Assembly (NCBI RefSeq): GCF_003966125.1 | Contig: NZ_RXMA01000001.1 | Location: 271,560 to 335,559, forward strand | DNA length: 64,000 bases | Source: Azospirillum griseum | GTDB lineage: Bacteria > Pseudomonadota > Alphaproteobacteria > Azospirillales > Azospirillaceae | Direction of reading: 5' to 3' | Shown here: positions 1 to 8,682 of the stretch, one piece after another | How positions within the stretch are numbered: the first letter of the stretch is position 1 | Layout of the letters: each line of letters starts with the position of its first letter | Position numbers and translations under genes: made by a program | Notes under the pieces: generated by a model | Told to the model about the DNA's origin: nothing | The model's database searches: none | The model's input: only the letters and a program-made list of their open reading frames with translations

Positions 1-235
1 ATCGTGTGTATTATTTCTTAAAATGCCAGACACCCCCATGTTCACAATAAGGACACTTGCGCATGTGAACAGCTGCGTGTGATAAGCCCGCAAGTGACGG
101 CCCACACAACACGGGCTGTCATCAAAATGAAATCTTTTGCATCGTAAGATGAAGGCTCAGGTCATGCTGATGACGTCACCGGACCATTCGATCCCCGCCC
201 CGCGTTGGGTCCGGGAACAACCACGGAGCGCCGCC
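1..235. other. Upstream region of the STAS gene, no gene seen
   Basis: This 235-bp stretch at the window edge is more AT-rich than the rest and holds no convincing gene. It contains an inverted pair GTTCAC (41-46) and GTGAAC (65-70), 18 bp apart, and a TGACGTCA palindrome at 171-178, 58 bp before the chosen STAS start. Either could be an operator, but I recognise no known site. Earlier ATG codons at 137 and 149 would add residues that have no counterpart in STAS proteins. Confidence 0.4.
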
Positions 236-541
236 ATGGACTTCACCGTTATCGATGGTCCCACCAGCACCGAAATCCGCCTGCAGGGCCGGATGACCTT
301 TTCCGACCATGACACCTTCCGTTCGGTGATCGCCGCCTTCGACCGTCCGGCGGGCCACCGGATGGTTTTCGATCTGTCGGGGCTGGATTTCGTTGATTCC
401 TCCGGTCTGGGCATGTTCATCATCGCCCGCGACACGGCGCAGAAAAAGAAGCTGGACTTCACCATGCGCGGCGCGCGGGACGAGGTGCAGCGCCTCATCA
501 CGCTGGCCAAGCTGCACAAGGTTTTCACCATCGACGCCTGA
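236..541 (+). CDS. STAS-domain anti-sigma factor antagonist
   Basis: A single STAS domain of 101 residues, the usual size for SpoIIAA/RsbV-type anti-anti-sigma factors. The strand-helix pattern ends in the conserved DSSGLG turn at residues 54-59, which carries the serine phosphorylated in the family. In partner switching, the unphosphorylated STAS protein sequesters an anti-sigma kinase, and a PP2C phosphatase resets it. The next gene, 29 bp downstream, encodes such a phosphatase. No RsbW-type kinase or sigma factor lies in the window, so the target is unknown. The start at 236 was chosen because GGAG lies 7 bases upstream and the protein then begins at the domain edge; the frame is open further upstream to 137. 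Function from family plus neighbour; partner inferred. Confidence 0.88.
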   Translation: MDFTVIDGPTSTEIRLQGRMTFSDHDTFRSVIAAFDRPAGHRMVFDLSGLDFVDSSGLGMFIIARDTAQKKKLDFTMRGARDEVQRLITLAKLHKVFTIDA

Positions 542-570
542 CGGCGGAACCCGCGCGGAGGGCGGGGCGC

Positions 571-1779
571 ATGGAGGGTTCTATCGAAACTCCCGCCTCG
601 CTCTATGGCCTGGATCTGGGACTCCCGCTGGGGGATTTCCGGGTCCTGATCGCCGACAACAGCCGGTTCAACCGCCGCACGCTTGCCCGCTTCCTGCAAT
701 GGATCGGCATCGACAAGGTGGCCTTCGCCACCGACGGGCCGGAGCTGATGGACCAGATCGAGGCGTTCGACCCCGATCTGTTGATGATCGACGCCCAATT
801 GCCCCCCATCGATGGCATGGCGCTGTGCCGCATCCTGCGCGCCAACCCGCGCTGGCGCGACCTGCCGATCCTGATGCAAAGCACCCGGCAAACCGACCAG
901 ATCCGCTCGCTGTGCTTCCAGGCCGGGGCCACCGACCTGCTCGCCAAGCCGATCAACCCCGGCGAATGCGTCGCCCGCGTCCGGTACCATCTGGAACGCC
1001 GCGCCATGGTGAGGGAGTTGCGCGCCTTCCACGAACGGGTGGAGCGCGACCTGAAACAGGCCCGTTCCATGCAATTGGCGCTGGTCCCCGACTCCGAGTG
1101 GCTGGAGGCGATGGCCGGGCGCAACGGTCTGCGAATCGACCCGGTCTTTCAAACCTCCCACGAGGTCGGCGGCGATTTCTGGACGGCGTTCGAAATTGGC
1201 GGTGGGCAGGTCGGTGTCTTCGTTGCCGATCTGTCGGGGCACGGCATCGCGTCGGCCATCAACGCCTTTCGCCTGCACACCCTGCTGACCCGCACGCCGG
1301 CCGAGGAACTGCGCGACCCCGCCCGGCTGATGACCCAGTTGAACCAGCGGCTGACCGACATCCTGACCGTCGGGCAGTTCGCCACCGCCTTTTACGGGGT
1401 GATCGACCCGGCGCGTGACACGCTGCTCTACGCCGCCGCCGGTGCCCCGAATCCGCTGCTGGGCAGCCGGGGCGGGTTCCGCACGCTCGACGCGTCGGGC
1501 ATGCTGCTGGGGGCCTTCGCCGACGCCGAGTATGAGACGCGCGTCACCCGCTTCCTGCCCGGCGACACGCTGTTCCTCTATTCCGACGGGCTGACCGAGG
1601 CGCGCGACCGCAGCGACACCATGCTGGGGGAGCTGGGCTTGGCCGATCTGGTGGAGGAGGCGGTGCGCACCGCGCCCGAACACCCCTTTCCCTGGCTGAT
1701 GGCGCGCTTTGCCGAGCGATTCGGCACCGGCCTGTACGATGATCTGACCGCCCTGTGGATCGCCCGCGACCCGCTTTGA
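571..1779 (+). CDS. Response regulator with PP2C (SpoIIE/RsbU-type) phosphatase output
   Basis: 402 residues. The N-terminal receiver domain (about 24-142) has a phosphoacceptor Asp74, Lys126 in an AKP motif and D29-N30 in place of the usual acidic pair. A short helical linker (about 145-170) joins it to a PP2C-like serine phosphatase domain (about 185-400) with metal-binding motifs GGD at 200-202 and DLSGHG at 220-225, and a late SDGLTEARD motif. The architecture matches RsbU/HsbR-type regulators, in which receiver phosphorylation controls dephosphorylation of a STAS protein. The STAS gene just upstream is the obvious substrate, giving a two-gene cassette without its kinase. The cognate histidine kinase is not identifiable here. 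GGAG upstream of ATG 571 supports the start. Confidence 0.9.
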   Translation: MEGSIETPASLYGLDLGLPLGDFRVLIADNSRFNRRTLARFLQWIGIDKVAFATDGPELMDQIEAFDPDLLMIDAQLPPIDGMALCRILRANPRWRDLPILMQSTRQTDQIRSLCFQAGATDLLAKPINPGECVARVRYHLERRAMVRELRAFHERVERDLKQARSMQLALVPDSEWLEAMAGRNGLRIDPVFQTSHEVGGDFWTAFEIGGGQVGVFVADLSGHGIASAINAFRLHTLLTRTPAEELRDPARLMTQLNQRLTDILTVGQFATAFYGVIDPARDTLLYAAAGAPNPLLGSRGGFRTLDASGMLLGAFADAEYETRVTRFLPGDTLFLYSDGLTEARDRSDTMLGELGLADLVEEAVRTAPEHPFPWLMARFAERFGTGLYDDLTALWIARDPL

Positions 1780-1876
1780 GCGTGGATGGACAGGGGGGCC
1801 TGGGGGACGGTTGGACGAAGGCGCAATGGGGAAATCCGGTTGCCTTTCCGTCGGTTTCCCGGCAGCACAGTCGGCC

Positions 1877-4468
1877 ATGACCGACACCCGCCACCCGATT
1901 CCGCCGCCCACCCTGCCCGTCCTGCCGATCGACCCGGTGCTGCCCGACCTGCTCGCCGCCCTGGAGTCGCGCGGGGTGGCCGTGCTGCAAGCCCCGCCCG
2001 GTGCGGGCAAAACCACGCGGGTCCCGCTGGCGCTGCTCGATCAGGCGTGGTTGGGCGGGGGCAAGATCCTGGTTCTGGAGCCGCGTCGGCTGGCCGCGCG
2101 CGCGGCGGCCCGGCGCATGGCGGCGATGCTGGGCGAATCGGTGGGCGAGACCGTCGGCTACCGGGTCCGGCTCGACACCCGCGTCGGCCCGCGCACCCGG
2201 ATCGAGGTGGTGACGGACGGCCTGTTCCTGCGCCAGCTTCAGGAGGATCCCGAATTGCCGGGCGTCGGCGCGGTGCTGTTCGACGAGTTCCACGAACGCG
2301 GCATCGACAGCGATCTGGCGCTGGCCCTGGTGCAGGAGGCGCGTGGGGCGCTGCGCGAGGATCTGCGGCTGGTGGTGATGTCGGCCACGCTCGACGCCGG
2401 ACCCGTCGCCGCCCTGCTGGGCGACTCGGCCCGGGGCGACGCCCCGATGGTGACGAGCCAGGGCCGCGCCTTTCCGGTCGAAACCCGCCATCTCGACGCC
2501 CCGCCGCCGGGCGGACGGATCGAGGACGCGGTCGCCGCCGCCATCCGCCGCGCCCTGCGCGAGGACACCGGCAACGCCCTGGTCTTCCTGCCCGGCACCG
2601 GCGAGATCCGCCGGGTGCAAAGCCTGTTGGAAAAGATCGATCTGGGCGGGGATGTGGTGGTCGCCCCGCTCTACGGCGATTTGAGCGCCGAGGCGCAGGA
2701 CCGCGCCATCGCCCCCGCCCCGCCCGGCCAGCGCAAGATTGTGCTGGCCACCGCCATCGCCGAAACCAGCCTGACCATCGACGGCATCCGCATCGTCATC
2801 GACAGCGGCCTGATGCGCGTCCCGCGATTCGACCCGCGCGCAGGCATGACGCGGCTGGTGACGGTGAAGGTCAGTCAGGCGTCGGCGGAACAGCGCCGGG
2901 GCCGCGCCGGACGCCTGGAGCCGGGCGTCTGCTACCGCCTGTGGCCGGAGGCGACGCACAAGGCGCTCGCCCCCTTCAGCGCGCCGGAGATCCTTGACGC
3001 CGATCTTGCCCCGCTGGCGCTGGAGTTGGCAGTGTGGGGCGTGGCCGATCCCGCCGCGCTGTGCTGGCTCAACCCACCGCCCGCCCCGGCGCTGGCGCAG
3101 GCGCGCGGCTTGCTGGCCGGGTTGGGAGCGATGACGGCGGACGGGGCCATCACCCCGCACGGCCGCCGCATGGCCGGATTCGGCGTCCACCCCCGGCTGT
3201 CGCACATGATGCTGACCGGGCGGCGGCTGGGGCATGGCGCGCTCGCCTGTCTGGTCGCCGCACTGCTGGGCGAACGCGACATCCTGCGCGCCGCCCCCGG
3301 ATTCCGCGACGCCGACCTGCGCCTGCGCGTCGATCTGCTGCGCGGCGAGGAACAGGGCGGGCGCGGGGCCGCGCGGGGCCTCAGCCTGGACCGGGGGGCG
3401 GCGCAACAGGCGCTGAAGCAGGCGCGCAACTGGCGGCGGCAGCTGGGCCTGCGCGAGGAGGCGGGGCCGACCGGCGGCGACAGCCACGCGGTTGGTCCGC
3501 TGGTGGCGCTGGCCTACCCCGACCGCATCGGCCAGCGCCGCCCCGGCGGCGCGCCGGGCGGGGTGGCGGCGCAATACCGGCTGTCGGGCGGGCGCGGGGC
3601 CTATTTCCAGGACGCCGAACCGCTGTCGGCGGAGGAATGGCTGGCGGTGGCCGATCTGGACGGGGCGGCGCGCGAGTCGCGAATCTTCCTCGCCGCCCCG
3701 GTCGCCCTGGCCGATCTGGAGGAGCTGTTCGCCGACCACATCCGCCTGGAGACCATCGTCGCCTGGGACGCGCGCGAACAGGCGGTGTTGGCCCGCCGCC
3801 GCCGGATGCTGTTCGCCCTGATCCTGAAGGACGAGCGTCTGGCCAACCCTCCCGCCGGGGCCATCACCGCCGCGATGATCGAGGGGGTCCGCGCCCTGGG
3901 GCTGGAGGTTCTGCCCTGGTCGGACGAGCTGCGGAGCTGGCGCACCCGCGTCGCCTTCCTGCGTCAGCGCGAGGGGGAGGAGTGGCCGGATCTGTCCGAC
4001 GCCGCCCTGCTCGCCACGTTGGAGGACTGGCTCGCCCCCTTCCTGGACGGCGTGTCGCGCCGCGCCCATCTGGAGCGCGTCGATCTGTCCAACGCCCTGC
4101 GCGCCCTCCTGCCGTGGGAGCTGAAAAACCGCCTGGACGCCGAAGCCCCCACCCACATCACCGTGCCCAGCGGGTCGCGCGTGCCGATCGATTACAGCGG
4201 CGATGAACCGGTGCTGGCGGTGCGGCTGCAAGAGATGTTCGGGCTGGCCGAAACCCCGCGCATCGCCGGGGGCCGGGTCCCGCTGCTGCTGCATCTGCTG
4301 TCGCCCGCCCGCCGTCCGGTGCAGGTCACGCGCGACCTCGCCAGCTTCTGGGCCAACGCCTACAAGGCGGTCAAAGCCGATCTGAAGGGGCAGTACCCAA
4401 AGCATTACTGGCCCGACAACCCGCTGGAGGCCGAACCGACCGCGCGGGCCAAGCCCCGCCCGCGTTGA
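1877..4468 (+). CDS. hrpB: ATP-dependent helicase HrpB (DEAH-box family)
   Basis: 863 residues, close to the usual 800-850 of HrpB. The protein has two RecA-like helicase domains with Walker A GAGKT at residues 42-46, DEFH (DEAH-box variant) at 136-139, an SAT motif near 170 and the QRRGRAGR motif VI. These are followed by the helicase-associated region and the C-terminal DUF1605-like/HrpB-specific segment containing HYWPDNP. HrpB is a cytosolic RNA-helicase-like protein of poorly defined role in bacteria. The frame is open back to a TTG at 1811 and an ATG at 1826; ATG 1877 was chosen because family members begin close before the first helicase motif, but no strong ribosome-binding site marks any of the three. 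The gene stands alone between the phosphatase and the PilZ gene. Confidence 0.93.
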   Translation: MTDTRHPIPPPTLPVLPIDPVLPDLLAALESRGVAVLQAPPGAGKTTRVPLALLDQAWLGGGKILVLEPRRLAARAAARRMAAMLGESVGETVGYRVRLDTRVGPRTRIEVVTDGLFLRQLQEDPELPGVGAVLFDEFHERGIDSDLALALVQEARGALREDLRLVVMSATLDAGPVAALLGDSARGDAPMVTSQGRAFPVETRHLDAPPPGGRIEDAVAAAIRRALREDTGNALVFLPGTGEIRRVQSLLEKIDLGGDVVVAPLYGDLSAEAQDRAIAPAPPGQRKIVLATAIAETSLTIDGIRIVIDSGLMRVPRFDPRAGMTRLVTVKVSQASAEQRRGRAGRLEPGVCYRLWPEATHKALAPFSAPEILDADLAPLALELAVWGVADPAALCWLNPPPAPALAQARGLLAGLGAMTADGAITPHGRRMAGFGVHPRLSHMMLTGRRLGHGALACLVAALLGERDILRAAPGFRDADLRLRVDLLRGEEQGGRGAARGLSLDRGAAQQALKQARNWRRQLGLREEAGPTGGDSHAVGPLVALAYPDRIGQRRPGGAPGGVAAQYRLSGGRGAYFQDAEPLSAEEWLAVADLDGAARESRIFLAAPVALADLEELFADHIRLETIVAWDAREQAVLARRRRMLFALILKDERLANPPAGAITAAMIEGVRALGLEVLPWSDELRSWRTRVAFLRQREGEEWPDLSDAALLATLEDWLAPFLDGVSRRAHLERVDLSNALRALLPWELKNRLDAEAPTHITVPSGSRVPIDYSGDEPVLAVRLQEMFGLAETPRIAGGRVPLLLHLLSPARRPVQVTRDLASFWANAYKAVKADLKGQYPKHYWPDNPLEAEPTARAKPRPR

Positions 4469-4559
4469 CCGGCAGGCCACCGCGAACGAGCACACGCCGC
4501 TGTCGCCCGCCCGGTGGTCGGTGTATCCTGAACCAAACGTCCCGCCGGGGTTGCGCGCC

Positions 4560-5381
4560 ATGCCGGTCATTGATGCCGCCCAACGCCAGAAGATCGAAGA
4601 CGCCCTGCTCCGCAAGGCCGAGGATCTGATGCGCCGCATGCGGCGGGAGGCGGACACCGCCGCCCCCGACCAGATCGACGCGCTGGCAACCGCGATGGCC
4701 GAGATGCTGAAGGCCAAGGAGTTTCCCAGCGTCCGCGCCGCCGAGTTCCGCGAACTGACCAAGATCGTCCAGCGCGGCGTCTACCAGCGCAGCGTCGACA
4801 CGCTGTTGATCCAGGCCGAACGCTGCGGCCATCGCGGCGACGACAAGGGCCGCAACGCCCTGCTGACCGCCGCCAAGGACCATTTTGCCAAGGCGCTGCG
4901 ATTCGGCGCCGACGACGAGTTCCGCCACGGGGTGGAACGCCGGGTGCAGGCGACCTTGATGACCAGCAAGGACGGGGTGGACGACCGCACCAAGGAAGCC
5001 GCCAAGCGCAAGCTGGACCAGCACGACACCGGTGCGCGCCCACCCAATGGGATCGAACACCGCCGCGCCATCCGTTACCTCGACCCACCGCTGACCGTGC
5101 TGGCGGAAGGGCGGCGTTGCACGACGATCAACTGGAGCACGCGCGGCCTGCTGGTCGATCTGCCGCCGGAGGAGTTCCACCACGCCATCGGCGGCAAGCT
5201 GCGGCTGGAGCTGAGCTGCACGGAGGTGCCCGGCGTGGGCGGGCGGCAGATCGCCCACGTCGTCCGGCTCGACCCCGACCGCCGCGCCGTGGCCCTGGCC
5301 TTTCCCGACATCAGCACGGTCATTCTGGACCTGATGCACGCCATGAAGGACGCGGGCATCAAACCCGAACCGGAACGCTGA
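4560..5381 (+). CDS. PilZ-domain protein with a helical N-terminal region
   Basis: 273 residues. The C-terminal part (about 165-265) shows both c-di-GMP binding signatures of PilZ: R168-R169-x-x-R172 and N191-W-S-T-R-G196. It should therefore bind cyclic di-GMP in the cytoplasm. The N-terminal 150 residues are charged, apparently helical, and not recognised; they may be a TPR-like or coiled-coil partner-binding region. No flagellar, cellulose or other known c-di-GMP output gene is adjacent, so the process controlled is unknown. An alternative GTG start at 4521 would add 13 residues; ATG 4560 was preferred. The PilZ call rests on the motifs; the rest is description. Confidence 0.75.
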   Translation: MPVIDAAQRQKIEDALLRKAEDLMRRMRREADTAAPDQIDALATAMAEMLKAKEFPSVRAAEFRELTKIVQRGVYQRSVDTLLIQAERCGHRGDDKGRNALLTAAKDHFAKALRFGADDEFRHGVERRVQATLMTSKDGVDDRTKEAAKRKLDQHDTGARPPNGIEHRRAIRYLDPPLTVLAEGRRCTTINWSTRGLLVDLPPEEFHHAIGGKLRLELSCTEVPGVGGRQIAHVVRLDPDRRAVALAFPDISTVILDLMHAMKDAGIKPEPER

Positions 5382-5476
5382 CATCAAGACGGACGGCAGC
5401 GGAGACACCCGCCGCCGTGCCGGTCCGGCCTGTTCTCGGCCCTGCTTTGCTCGGCCCCGCTTTATTCGGCCCTGCT

Positions 5477-5797
5477 TTACTCGGTCGTCACCTGCTGACG
5501 GGCAAGGTCAAGGAGATGGGCCATCTCCTTTTCAACCCGGTGGTCGGAGATGTCCACGCCCTTGGCGTGCAGGTCGGCGGTGATGCGGTCGCGGATGTCG
5601 TGCGGCCCCGGCGTGCCGATGTCCACCTCGACGATCTGACGGGCGTAGGCCTTGGCCTCCTCCTCCGTCATCCCCATCAGCCCGGCGGCCCACAGACCCG
5701 CGAGCGTGTCGCGGCGCGTGCGGATGCGAAACAGCAGGTCTTCGTCGTGCTGGAACTTGTTCTCGAAGGCCTTTTCGCGGTCATCGAAGGTCGTCAT
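5477..5797 (-). CDS. DUF1476 family protein, F1-ATPase zeta-type inhibitor
   Basis: 106 residues beginning MTTFDDREKAFENKF, the hallmark start of the alphaproteobacterial DUF1476 family. In Paracoccus this protein is the zeta subunit of F1F0-ATP synthase and blocks ATP hydrolysis through its N-terminal segment. The sequence is charged and helical throughout, with no signal peptide. The frame is open upstream to a TTG at 5905, but ATG 5797 is preceded by AAGGAG at good distance and gives the family-standard start. The gene is not linked to ATP synthase genes here, which is normal for the family. Inhibitor function is from the family, not from this sequence alone. Confidence 0.9.
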   Translation of the reverse strand: MTTFDDREKAFENKFQHDEDLLFRIRTRRDTLAGLWAAGLMGMTEEEAKAYARQIVEVDIGTPGPHDIRDRITADLHAKGVDISDHRVEKEMAHLLDLARQQVTTE

Positions 5798-6017
5798 GGA
5801 CCTCGGCTCCTTGCATTTGGTGAGACGCGTTTGGGGTGCACGCGTTTGGATTTCGCTCCCAGTTGGCTGATTATACAGCCGGATGGGGGCCGCCGTCACG
5901 ATCAAGCGTCAGGGGGGGCAAGCGTCCGTTGGGCAACCACCCCCTTGCGGAGACGGGATGGCCCGCCGACATATCGGGCCGACATAAGGGGTGCGCCATC
6001 AAGATGACAAGGTTCCC

Positions 6018-6779
6018 ATGTGCAGCGTGATCCTTCTGCGGCAACCAGACGCAACCTGGCCGTTGCGCCTGGCCGCCAACCGCGACGAGATGGCCGGACG
6101 CCCGTCCCAGCCGCCCGGCCGCCATTGGCCCGACCGCCCGAACGTGGTGGCCGGACTGGATGAGTTGGCGGGCGGTTCCTGGCTGGGGTTGAACGATGAA
6201 GGGCTGGTCGCCGTCGTCCTGAACCGGGAAGGCACGCTGGGGCCGGAAACCGGCAAACGCTCGCGCGGGGAACTGGTGCTCGACGCGCTCGACCACGCCG
6301 ACGCCGCCGACGCCGCCCGCGCGCTGGCCGCGCTCGACACCCGGGCCTACCGCCCCTTCAACCTGCTGGTCGCCGACAACACGAACGCCTATCTGGTCCG
6401 CCATCGCGGCGACTCCCCGCGCCATCGGCCCGAGGTGACAGAGGTTCCCCCCGGCACCCACATGCTGACCGCCCGTGATCTGGACGACCCCCGCGACCCG
6501 CGCATCGCCCTCTATCACCCGCTGTTCGACCACAACACCCCGCCCGACGGCGAAACCCCGGAATGGGGGCAATGGCCGACCCTGCTGGGCAGCCGGATAT
6601 GGGAAGGCGAGAAGGGCGAGCGCGGGGCGATGGATTTCCGCCTGCCCATGGGATTCGGCACGGTGTCGAGCGCGCTGATCGCCCTGCCCCACCGCGACCG
6701 CCCCGACCTGACCCCGTCCTGGCTCTTCGCCCCCGGCCGCCCCTTCGAAACCCCCTTCGCCCCGGTGGATCTCGGGTGA
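6018..6779 (+). CDS. NRDE-family protein (TANGO2-like, DUF833)
   Basis: 253 residues with the N-terminal MCSVILLRQ, the NRDE motif at residues about 22-25 and the GGSWLGLN segment typical of the NRDE/TANGO2 family. Members resemble N-terminal nucleophile hydrolases with Cys2 as candidate nucleophile, which is why ATG 6018, placing Cys at position 2, was chosen over the upstream start at 5991. TANGO2 homologues have been linked to haem handling and lipid homeostasis, but the bacterial role is not settled. The gene is followed by purC after about 140 bp that include a likely promoter, so it is probably not part of the purine operon. Confidence 0.85.
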   Translation: MCSVILLRQPDATWPLRLAANRDEMAGRPSQPPGRHWPDRPNVVAGLDELAGGSWLGLNDEGLVAVVLNREGTLGPETGKRSRGELVLDALDHADAADAARALAALDTRAYRPFNLLVADNTNAYLVRHRGDSPRHRPEVTEVPPGTHMLTARDLDDPRDPRIALYHPLFDHNTPPDGETPEWGQWPTLLGSRIWEGEKGERGAMDFRLPMGFGTVSSALIALPHRDRPDLTPSWLFAPGRPFETPFAPVDLG

Positions 6780-6825
6780 GCGGAGCCTCGCGCACTCGGC
6801 ACCCCGAGGTCGCGTTCCCCCGACA

Positions 6826-6854
6826 TTGTGTTCCCCCGACCGGCTTGCTATATG
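6826..6854 (+). promoter_or_regulatory. Candidate sigma-70 promoter of purC
   Basis: TTGTGT at 6826-6831 and TATATG at 6849-6854 are separated by 17 bp, a plausible housekeeping promoter about 70 bp before the purC start. It is a match by eye only; no PurR-type box is obvious nearby. Confidence 0.4.
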
Positions 6855-6871
6855 ACTGGTCGCACCTTCCT

Positions 6872-6898
6872 GGACCGGCAAGCTCTCTTGACCGGTCC
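6872..6898 (+). other. Hairpin in the purC leader
   Basis: GGACCGG (6872-6878) pairs with CCGGTCC (6892-6898); CAAG and CTTG inside extend the stem after a one-base bulge. The hairpin lies between the candidate promoter and purC and has no T-run, so it is not a typical terminator. It could be an operator or a leader structure; no riboswitch class is recognised. Confidence 0.35.
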
Positions 6899-6921
6899 TT
6901 ACGCATTTGGACGACCACGCG

Positions 6922-7686
6922 ATGACACGACGCCGGCGCATCTATGAAGGCAAGGCGAAGGTTCTGTTCGAAGGGCCGGAACCCGGCACTCTGGTGCAGT
7001 ACTTCAAGGACGACGCGTCCGCCTTCAACAACCAGAAGAAGGGCGTCATCACCGGCAAGGGGGTGCTGAACAACCGCATCTCCGAATATCTGATGAGTCG
7101 GCTGTCGGAAATCGGCGTGCCCACCCATTTCGTGCGCCGTCTGAACATGCGCGAACAGCTGGTGCGCGAGGTCGAGATCATCCCGATCGAGGTCGTCGTG
7201 CGCAACGTCGCCGCCGGGTCGCTGTCCAAGCGTTTCGGCATCCCGGAAGGCACGCCGCTGCCGCGTTCGATCATCGAGTATTATTACAAGTCCGATGAGC
7301 TGAACGACCCGATGGTGTCGGAGGAGCACATCACCGCCTTCGGCTGGGCCGCCCCGGCCGACCTGGACGACATGGTGGCGCTGTCCCTGCGGGTGAACGA
7401 TTACCTGTCGGGCCTGTTCCTCGGCAACGGGCTGCGGCTGGTCGATTTCAAGCTGGAATTCGGCCGCCTGTGGGAAAATGACGAGATGCGCATCGTGCTG
7501 GCCGACGAGATCAGCCCGGACAATTGCCGCCTGTGGGACGTGAAAACCAACGAGAAGTTGGACAAGGACCGTTTCCGCCAGGATCTCGGCAAGGTCGAGG
7601 AGGCCTATCAGGAGGTCGCGCGCCGCCTGGGCATTCTGCCCGAGGGCGGCCCCAGCGACGTCAAAGGCCCCAAGACCCTTCAGTAA
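6922..7686 (+). CDS. purC: Phosphoribosylaminoimidazole-succinocarboxamide synthase
   Basis: 254 residues, the standard PurC length. It joins CAIR and aspartate with ATP to give SAICAR in de novo purine synthesis. The start [16 protein letters not shown], the [10 protein letters not shown] segment, and the [12 protein letters not shown] motif near the C-terminus are all diagnostic. ATG 6922 was chosen over TTG 6907 because it leaves the family-typical short lead before [11 protein letters not shown]. purS follows 47 bp downstream, so the two are probably co-transcribed. Confidence 0.97.
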   Translation: MTRRRRIYEGKAKVLFEGPEPGTLVQYFKDDASAFNNQKKGVITGKGVLNNRISEYLMSRLSEIGVPTHFVRRLNMREQLVREVEIIPIEVVVRNVAAGSLSKRFGIPEGTPLPRSIIEYYYKSDELNDPMVSEEHITAFGWAAPADLDDMVALSLRVNDYLSGLFLGNGLRLVDFKLEFGRLWENDEMRIVLADEISPDNCRLWDVKTNEKLDKDRFRQDLGKVEEAYQEVARRLGILPEGGPSDVKGPKTLQ

Positions 7687-7733
7687 CCCGATTCCACCCG
7701 CCCCCACTTCTATCCTTTAGCGAGCGACATCCG

Positions 7734-7976
7734 ATGAAGGCCAAGGTTCACGTCACCCTCAAGCGCGGCGTTCTGGATCCCCAGGGCAAGGCGATCGCCC
7801 ACGCGCTGCAAACGCTGGGCTTTTCGGGTGTCAACGACATCCGCGTCGGCAAGGTGATCGAACTGGAACTGACCAGCACCGACGAAACCGCCGCCCGTGC
7901 GGAGGTTGAGGCGATGTGCACCAAGCTGCTCGCCAACACGGTGATCGAGGATTACGCCATCGAGCTGGTGGCCTGA
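7734..7976 (+). CDS. purS: Phosphoribosylformylglycinamidine synthase subunit PurS
   Basis: 80 residues, starting MKAKVHVTLKRGVLDPQGKA, the signature of PurS, with the conserved DIRVGKVIEL segment. PurS bridges PurQ and PurL in the three-subunit FGAM synthase that converts FGAR and glutamine to FGAM. Its usual neighbour purQ is displaced by 4 kb here: the next genes are a DNA glycosylase, a MOSC protein and an ammonium transporter, and only then purQ and purL. Stoichiometric supply of the three subunits must therefore come from separate transcripts or a very long one. Confidence 0.96.
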   Translation: MKAKVHVTLKRGVLDPQGKAIAHALQTLGFSGVNDIRVGKVIELELTSTDETAARAEVEAMCTKLLANTVIEDYAIELVA

Positions 7977-8010
7977 TCGCGCGGACCACAGGGATCGGGG
8001 GCGGCGGTTC

Positions 8011-8682
8011 ATGAGCATCGACGATCAGACCGCCCGTCTCGCCGCCCTCGACCCGATCTTTGCCGAATGCCTGCGCGTCGGCGGCCCCCTGCGGCGTGAT
8101 TTCTCCCGCCCCAGCGGTTTCATCGGCCTGCTGCGCATGGTGATGGAACAGCAGCTCTCCACCACGGTCGCGCTGGCGCTGTGGGACAAGCTGCGTTCCC
8201 GTTTGGGCGACGTGACGCCCGACACTATTCTCAACACCGACGACGACACCCTGCGCGCCTGCGGCTTTTCCCGGCAAAAGGTCGGCTACGCCCGTGGCTT
8301 GGCCCAGGCGGTGGCCGATGGCCGTCTGGATTTCGACGCCATCCACAGGATGCCCGACGAAGAAGCGATCGCCGCCCTTGTCACCCTGAAGGGAATCGGG
8401 CGCTGGAGCGCCGAGGTCTATCTGATGATGGCGCAGGACCGGCCCGACATCTGGCCCGTCGGCGACCTTGCCATTCAACTGGGCGTGCAGCGTCTGAAGG
8501 GCTGGGCCGACAAACCCACCCCGGCGCAGCTTCTGGCCGTCGCCGAACCCTGGCGACCCCACCGCAGCCTCGCCGCCAAGCTGGTCTGGCACCATTACGT
8601 CAGCCTGCAGGAACAGGCGCGCGCGGCCAAAACGACGGCTGGCAAAGCAACGGCTGGCAAAGCGAAACAGGCCCCCCGATGA
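8011..8682 (+). CDS. DNA-3-methyladenine glycosylase II family (HhH-GPD)
   Basis: 223 residues of the HhH-GPD superfamily. The helix-hairpin-helix LKGIGRWSAE lies at 126-135, followed by the catalytic Asp152 in PVGDLAIQ. It should excise alkylated purines in base-excision repair, like E. coli AlkA but without AlkA's N-terminal domain, resembling shorter bacterial and yeast Mag1-like enzymes. The C-terminus ends in an Ala/Lys/Gly tail produced by a 15-bp direct repeat (8636-8665), a likely recent slippage product. Its stop overlaps the start of the MOSC gene (ATGA), so the two are translationally coupled. Position between purS and purQ is unusual. Confidence 0.9.
   Translation: MSIDDQTARLAALDPIFAECLRVGGPLRRDFSRPSGFIGLLRMVMEQQLSTTVALALWDKLRSRLGDVTPDTILNTDDDTLRACGFSRQKVGYARGLAQAVADGRLDFDAIHRMPDEEAIAALVTLKGIGRWSAEVYLMMAQDRPDIWPVGDLAIQLGVQRLKGWADKPTPAQLLAVAEPWRPHRSLAAKLVWHHYVSLQEQARAAKTTAGKATAGKAKQAPR

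Noticed and set aside
157..2016. Long open frame of over 600 codons on the minus strand over the STAS and phosphatase genes
   Set aside because: Antisense to two genes with clear domains; composition and lack of any motif fit a high-GC shadow frame.
1544..4762. Open minus-strand frame of more than 1000 codons
   Set aside because: Lies antisense to hrpB, is rich in Arg, Gly, Pro and Gln and shows no domain; a shadow frame.
8636..8665. 15-bp direct repeat in the glycosylase gene as a frameshift or phase-variation site
   Set aside because: The unit is a multiple of three and only lengthens an Ala/Lys/Gly tail.
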